This document shows, piece after piece, positions 5,833 to 9,030 of a stretch of 9,030 nucleotides of DNA. Source of the stretch: an uncultured Pseudomonadota bacterium. GTDB taxonomy: Bacteria; Pseudomonadota; Gammaproteobacteria; Burkholderiales; Thiobacillaceae. Position 1 is the first letter of the stretch. Every line of letters begins with the position of its first letter. Below the pieces are notes generated by a model that did not search any database, was not told the DNA's origin, and saw nothing but the letters and a program-made list of their open reading frames with translations. The position numbers were made by a program, and so were the translations under genes. The DNA lies in NCBI GenBank assembly GCA_903883985.1, contig CAISDD010000562.1:1-9030 (forward strand), in the 5' to 3' direction.

Positions 5833-5838
5833 ATTATA
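5833..5838 (-). promoter_or_regulatory. Candidate -10 box of the yggS operon
   Basis: A perfect TATAAT on the minus strand, part of the 8-bp palindrome ATTATAAT (5833-5840). It would place a transcription start near 5826 and a leader of about 34 nt for yggS, which is a natural arrangement. No good -35 box lies at 15-19 bp; the only TTGACG is 29 bp upstream. Activity would therefore depend on an activator or on the -10 box alone. The same palindrome also provides TATAAT on the plus strand at 5835-5840, overlapping the pilT start codon. Confidence 0.4.
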
Positions 5839-6882
5839 ATGGAAATTTCTGAGCTTCTTGCCTTCTCCGTCAAGAACAAGGCGTCCGATCTGCATCTCTC
5901 AGCCGGCATGCCGCCCATGATCCGGGTGCATGGCGATATCCGTCGCATCAATCTGCCCGCGCTCGACAACACCGCGACCCGCGCCATGATCTACGATGTC
6001 ATGAGCGACGCCCAACGCAAGCACTACGAAGCACACCTGGAGACGGACTTTTCCTTCGAACTGCCCGGTCTCGCGCGCTTCCGGGTCAACGCCTTCACTC
6101 AGGAGCGGGGGGCGGGTGCCGTGTTCCGGACCATCCCCAGTCAGGTGCTGACCCTGGAGGAGTTGTCTGCGCCACGCATATTCAAGGATATCTGCGATCA
6201 GCCGCGCGGCATCGTGCTGGTCACCGGCCCGACCGGCTCGGGCAAGTCGACCACGCTGGCGGCGATGATAGACCACGTCAACGACACGATGTGCGGCCAC
6301 ATCCTCACCATCGAGGATCCGATCGAATTCGTACACAAGAGCAAGAAGTGTTTGATCAACCAGCGCGAGGTGGGGCCGCATACCCACGGCTTCTCGGAAG
6401 CGTTGCGGTCGGCGCTACGCGAGGATCCGGACATCATCCTGGTAGGCGAATTGCGCGATCTGGAAACCATACGCCTGGCCTTGACCGGTGCGGAGACCGG
6501 CCACCTGGTCTTCGCCACGCTGCATACCTCGTCGGCGGCCAAGACCGTCGATCGTATCGTCGATGTATTTCCAGCGGCGGAAAAGGACATGGTGCGCTCG
6601 ATGCTGTCCGAGTCGCTGCGCGCGGTGATTTCGCAGACGCTGTTGAAACGCAAGGATGGGGCCGGGCGCGTGGCTGCGCACGAAATCATGATTGGCACCC
6701 CGGCGATCCGGAACCTGATCCGAGAGAACAAGGTCGCACAGATGTATTCCTCGATCCAGACTGGCCTGTCCATCGGTATGCAGACCCTGGATCAGGCCTT
6801 GACGGAGCTGGTGAAGCGCAATGTAATCTCTTCCGCGGATGCGCGCTCCGTGGCGATGAACAAGGATATCTTTCCCCTATGA
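5839..6882 (+). CDS. pilT: Type IV pilus retraction ATPase PilT
   Basis: Hexameric cytoplasmic ATPase that powers depolymerisation of the type IV pilus, driving twitching motility, DNA uptake and surface sensing. The 347 residues match the family. The N-terminal domain has ASDLHLSAGMPPMIRV (15-30). The RecA-like domain carries Walker A GPTGSGKS (130-137, Lys136), an Asp-box region LTIEDPIEFVH (156-166), Walker B DIILVGE (198-204, Glu204) and the His box TGHLVFATLHT (220-230). The C-terminal AIRNLIRE motif (289-296), needed for retraction in PilT proteins, is intact. The start gives the expected MEISELLAFSVKNKASD. No clear ribosome site precedes the ATG, and a TATAAT overlaps it. The gene is divergent from yggS and overlaps pilU by 4 bp. 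The pilus structural genes are not in the window. Confidence 0.97.
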   Translation: MEISELLAFSVKNKASDLHLSAGMPPMIRVHGDIRRINLPALDNTATRAMIYDVMSDAQRKHYEAHLETDFSFELPGLARFRVNAFTQERGAGAVFRTIPSQVLTLEELSAPRIFKDICDQPRGIVLVTGPTGSGKSTTLAAMIDHVNDTMCGHILTIEDPIEFVHKSKKCLINQREVGPHTHGFSEALRSALREDPDIILVGELRDLETIRLALTGAETGHLVFATLHTSSAAKTVDRIVDVFPAAEKDMVRSMLSESLRAVISQTLLKRKDGAGRVAAHEIMIGTPAIRNLIRENKVAQMYSSIQTGLSIGMQTLDQALTELVKRNVISSADARSVAMNKDIFPL

Positions 6883-8009
6883 ACGAATACCAGAAGCGCA
6901 TCTTCGAATGGCTGCGCTTCATGGTGGCGCGCAAGGCTTCCGATCTGTTCATCACGGCGGGTTATCCCGCCGCCATCAAGCTGGACGGCAAGGTCGCGCC
7001 CATTACCAAACAAAGCCTCACGCCCATGGAGACCGAAGAGTTCGGGCGGGCGGTCATGACACAGAAGCAGCAGGCAGATTTTCTCGCCACCAAGGAGGCC
7101 AATTTCGCCATCCACGACCCGGAGATCGGCCGTTTTCGGGTCAGCGCCTTCGTCCAGCAGGGGCGCGTCGGCCTGGTGTTTCGTCTCATCAACACCGTCA
7201 TTCCGAAGCTGGAAACCCTGCATCTTCCGCCCATCCTGCGCGATATCGCCATGATGCCTCGCGGCCTGGTGCTGCTCGCCGGCTCCACCGGATCGGGGAA
7301 ATCCACCACATTGGCGGCCATGATCGGCTATCGCAGCGCGCTCGCCAGCGAGCACATCATCACGGTGGAAGATCCCATCGAGTTTGTGCATCAGCACGGC
7401 AAATGCATCATCACCCAGCGCGAAGTGGGCAGCGATACCGATTCCTGGACCGTGGCCCTGAAAAACACCCTGAGGCAAGCGCCGGACGTGATAATGATCG
7501 GCGAGATCCGTGACCGGGAAACCATGGAACACGCCATGTCCTACGCGGAGACCGGCCATCTCTGCCTGTCCACGGTACATGCCAACAACGCCAGCCAGAC
7601 CCTGGACCGAATATTGAGTTTCTTTCCGCGCGAACGCCGCGATCAGATGTTGCTCGATCTGTCGCTCAACCTGCGCGCCATCGTCTCGCAGCGCCTGGTG
7701 CCGCGCAGCGATGGCAAGGGCCGCATACCGGCGGCGGAAGTCATGCTGAACTCGCCGCTGATCTCCGACCTGATCATGAAGGGGCGCCAGGATGAGGTTC
7801 GCGACATCATGATGCGCTCGCGCGATCTGGGCATGCTGACCTTCGACCAGTCGCTCTACGACTTGTACATAGTCGGCATCATCAGCGCCGAGAACGCCCT
7901 GCGCAACGCGGATTCCTTCAACGACCTGCGCCTTAAACTCAAGTTGCACGCCCAGGAGGAGCGCGGCGAGGCCCCCCTGTCAGGACTGGATCACCTGGAT
8001 ATCGTGTAG
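6879..8009 (+). CDS. pilU: Type IV pilus retraction ATPase PilU
   Basis: PilT-dependent accessory retraction ATPase of the type IV pilus; in the systems studied it adds force to PilT-driven retraction. The 376 residues match the family. It has ARKASDLFITAGYPAAIKL (17-35), Walker A GSTGSGKS (135-142, Lys141), ITVEDPIEFVH (161-171), Walker B DVIMIGE (203-209, Glu209) and the His box TGHLCLSTVHANNASQTLDR (225-244). HANNASQTLDRILSFFP is typical of PilU rather than PilT. The AIRNLIRE motif of PilT is replaced by PLISDLIMKG, again as in PilU. The open frame extends to 6291 as a shadow of pilT. ATG at 6879 overlaps the pilT stop as ATGA and gives the normal N-terminus. The nearest ribosome-like site, AAGGA at 6862-6866, is 12 nt away, so coupling to pilT is likely. 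Its stop is 10 bp from that of the convergent hydrolase gene. Confidence 0.97.
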   Translation: MNEYQKRIFEWLRFMVARKASDLFITAGYPAAIKLDGKVAPITKQSLTPMETEEFGRAVMTQKQQADFLATKEANFAIHDPEIGRFRVSAFVQQGRVGLVFRLINTVIPKLETLHLPPILRDIAMMPRGLVLLAGSTGSGKSTTLAAMIGYRSALASEHIITVEDPIEFVHQHGKCIITQREVGSDTDSWTVALKNTLRQAPDVIMIGEIRDRETMEHAMSYAETGHLCLSTVHANNASQTLDRILSFFPRERRDQMLLDLSLNLRAIVSQRLVPRSDGKGRIPAAEVMLNSPLISDLIMKGRQDEVRDIMMRSRDLGMLTFDQSLYDLYIVGIISAENALRNADSFNDLRLKLKLHAQEERGEAPLSGLDHLDIV

Positions 8010-8019
8010 TGCTGCGCTT

Positions 8020-8739
8020 TCACAGGGCGTGTTCCAGGAAGGCGCGCTCGTAGTCGATTAGATCCTGTTCGTGGCCATCAAAGAAATGGTTGGTCCTGGG
8101 GGCTGCGACCTGCGTGAACGCCCCTTTCAACTTGGCTCGTCGCGCACGGGCTTCCAATACATCGGGCAGATCGTTCTCGCCGTACAGATCCAGGATCGGA
8201 AATTTCAAGCGGCCAGAACCCAGCTTGCCTGGCGCGCCGATGGCCATCCAGGCCAGAATCGGCGCTTCTGGGTTCAGTTCCAGATAGCGCTCGACCATGC
8301 TGCAACCCAGGCTGTGCGAGTCCAGGACGATCTTTTTGTAGCCATGTGCTTGCAGGAAAGCCACGCCCTGGGCGATGCGTGACGCCGCCTCGGCGAAAGT
8401 GGGTGGGTAATCCTCACTTCCGGCATCGGCTTCCAGGACCGGCATTTGCAGCGACAAGGTCGTATAGCCCATCTCGGGCAGGCGTTGCCGCAGGGTGCCA
8501 ATCAAATTCCAGTCTGGATGCACGCCCCGTCCATGAACGATGAGGATGGCCGCATGAGCCTGCTGCGCCTCGGTGTAGAGCCCCAGGAACTTGTGCCCGT
8601 TTTCCTGTTGCAACCAGACCGGGTCGCCGACCAGGACGGCCGGAGTCACTTCATCGGCCCAGCGTTGCTCGCGGGCATAGTCGGAGGCGCAGGCGGGCAA
8701 GGCAAGCAGCAGGGTCAGCAGCAGGGTGGTCAGGCGCAT
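8020..8739 (-). CDS. Exported alpha/beta-hydrolase-like protein (DUF3530-like)
   Basis: A 239-residue protein with a clear N-terminal signal peptide: hydrophobic LLLTLLLALPACA, with an A-C-A cleavage motif before Ser19. A lipobox reading at Cys17 (LPAC) is possible but has Pro at -2. The fold looks like an alpha/beta hydrolase: AILIVHGRGVHPDWNLIGTL at 64-83, where the HGRG would form the oxyanion region, and GYTTLSLQMPV at 91-101. The nucleophile elbow is SHSLG (141-145), with Ser143 likely catalytic. A late Asp in YGENDLPD (Asp190) and His218 in TNHFF complete a plausible triad. The VHGRGVHPDW and TLSLQMP blocks fit Pfam DUF3530 as I recall it. The substrate is unknown; a periplasmic esterase or peptidase-like role is inference. 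No strong ribosome site is seen before the ATG. It lies 34 bp downstream of the EVE gene on the same strand, so the two may be co-transcribed. Confidence 0.8.
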   Translation of the reverse strand: MRLTTLLLTLLLALPACASDYAREQRWADEVTPAVLVGDPVWLQQENGHKFLGLYTEAQQAHAAILIVHGRGVHPDWNLIGTLRQRLPEMGYTTLSLQMPVLEADAGSEDYPPTFAEAASRIAQGVAFLQAHGYKKIVLDSHSLGCSMVERYLELNPEAPILAWMAIGAPGKLGSGRLKFPILDLYGENDLPDVLEARARRAKLKGAFTQVAAPRTNHFFDGHEQDLIDYERAFLEHAL

Positions 8740-8773
8740 GGGGGCTCACAGTGGGTTGAGCGACGATTATCCG

Positions 8774-9030
8774 TCATAGCGACCGGCTGCGGACCATAGG
8801 CTGTTCGTACTCCGGCTCACTGGCCAGTTTTTTTAGTATGAAATTCCATTCGTCCGGGTCCACCGGCGTGATCGACAGGCGGTTCACACGTGCCAGGATT
8901 CGCAGGGTGAACAACTCCGGACAGGCGCGCAGCTCGCTTAGGGACATCAGGCGGGTGTGCTTCACGTATTTCACCTCGACATTGAACCAGCGCGGGTTCT
9001 CACGCGTGGCCTTGGGGTCGAAATAGTCGC
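8774..9030 (-). CDS. EVE domain protein, C-terminal part (runs off the edge)
   Basis: Partial gene; the N-terminus lies beyond the right edge. Reading the frame through position 9030 gives DYFDPKATRENPRWFNVEVK, then YVKHTRLMSLSELRACPE, a middle LRILARVNRLSITPVDPDEW, and a tail ending VRSRSL. The blocks DPKATRENPRWFNVEV and RLSITPVDPDEW are characteristic of the EVE (former DUF55, COG2947) family, a PUA-like fold related to YTH domains that binds modified bases such as modified cytosine in DNA or RNA. The apparent GTG start at 8974 is internal and not the true start. About the last 85 residues of a protein normally near 150 are visible. The tail after ILKKL (about 15 residues) is polar and slightly longer than I would expect. 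Confidence 0.9.
   Translation of the reverse strand, partial: DYFDPKATRENPRWFNVEVKYVKHTRLMSLSELRACPELFTLRILARVNRLSITPVDPDEWNFILKKLASEPEYEQPMVRSRSL

Noticed and set aside
5793..5987. N-terminal extension of YggS
   Set aside because: It lies opposite the pilT N-terminus and the intergenic region. YggS homologues start where MGAIADAV begins at 5792.
6291..6878. N-terminal extension of PilU
   Set aside because: Out-of-frame shadow of pilT. PilU begins at the ATGA overlap at 6879.
6792..7949. 385-residue minus-strand open frame across pilU
   Set aside because: Antisense shadow of an unmistakable pilU; it has no recognisable protein pattern.
8766..8771. GATAAT on the minus strand as a promoter for the hydrolase gene
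   Set aside because: The -10 matches 5 of 6 bases, but no acceptable -35 exists at 16-18 bp. The gene can be served from the EVE gene upstream.

Overview
This window looks like chromosomal DNA from a betaproteobacterium. The DNA is GC-rich and the genes are tightly packed. The proteins resemble betaproteobacterial homologues as I remember them; no database search was possible. All genes appear intact except the last one, which runs off the right edge. No rRNA, tRNA, CRISPR array, insertion sequence or phage gene is visible.

Left (1-1109, + strand): the tail of an ISC iron-sulfur cluster operon. It holds fdx (2Fe-2S ferredoxin) and iscX, followed by a gene of unknown function for a small secreted protein. 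That gene starts on a TTG overlapping the iscX stop codon. The upstream isc/hsc genes would lie outside the window.

Middle (1120-5792, - strand): a five-gene run in transcription order: yggS (PLP homeostasis), proC (last step of proline synthesis), yggT (membrane protein), yggU (DUF167) and a 647-residue dynamin-like GTPase. The genes overlap or nearly touch: the yggS stop abuts the proC ribosome site, proC/yggT overlap by 10 bp and yggU/GTPase overlap by 4 bp. The exception is a 265-bp yggT-yggU gap filled with palindromic repeats. A further pair of interlocked inverted repeats lies inside the 3' end of yggU, just before the GTPase start. It seems to have supplied YggU with an unusual proline- and glycine-rich tail.

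Right of centre (5839-8009, + strand): pilT and pilU, the two paralogous type IV pilus retraction ATPases, overlapping by 4 bp. They are divergent from yggS across only 46 bp, where a palindromic TATAAT box overlaps the pilT start codon.

Right end (8020-9030, - strand): an exported alpha/beta-hydrolase-like protein (DUF3530-like), and upstream of it the C-terminal part of an EVE-domain protein. Two convergent gene pairs (unknown gene/GTPase and pilU/hydrolase) are each separated by only 10 bp with no visible terminator.

Most of the content is conserved housekeeping. The parts most worth a second look are the dynamin-like GTPase as the distal gene of the yggS-proC-yggT-yggU operon, the repeat structures around yggU, and the unknown secreted protein coupled to iscX.
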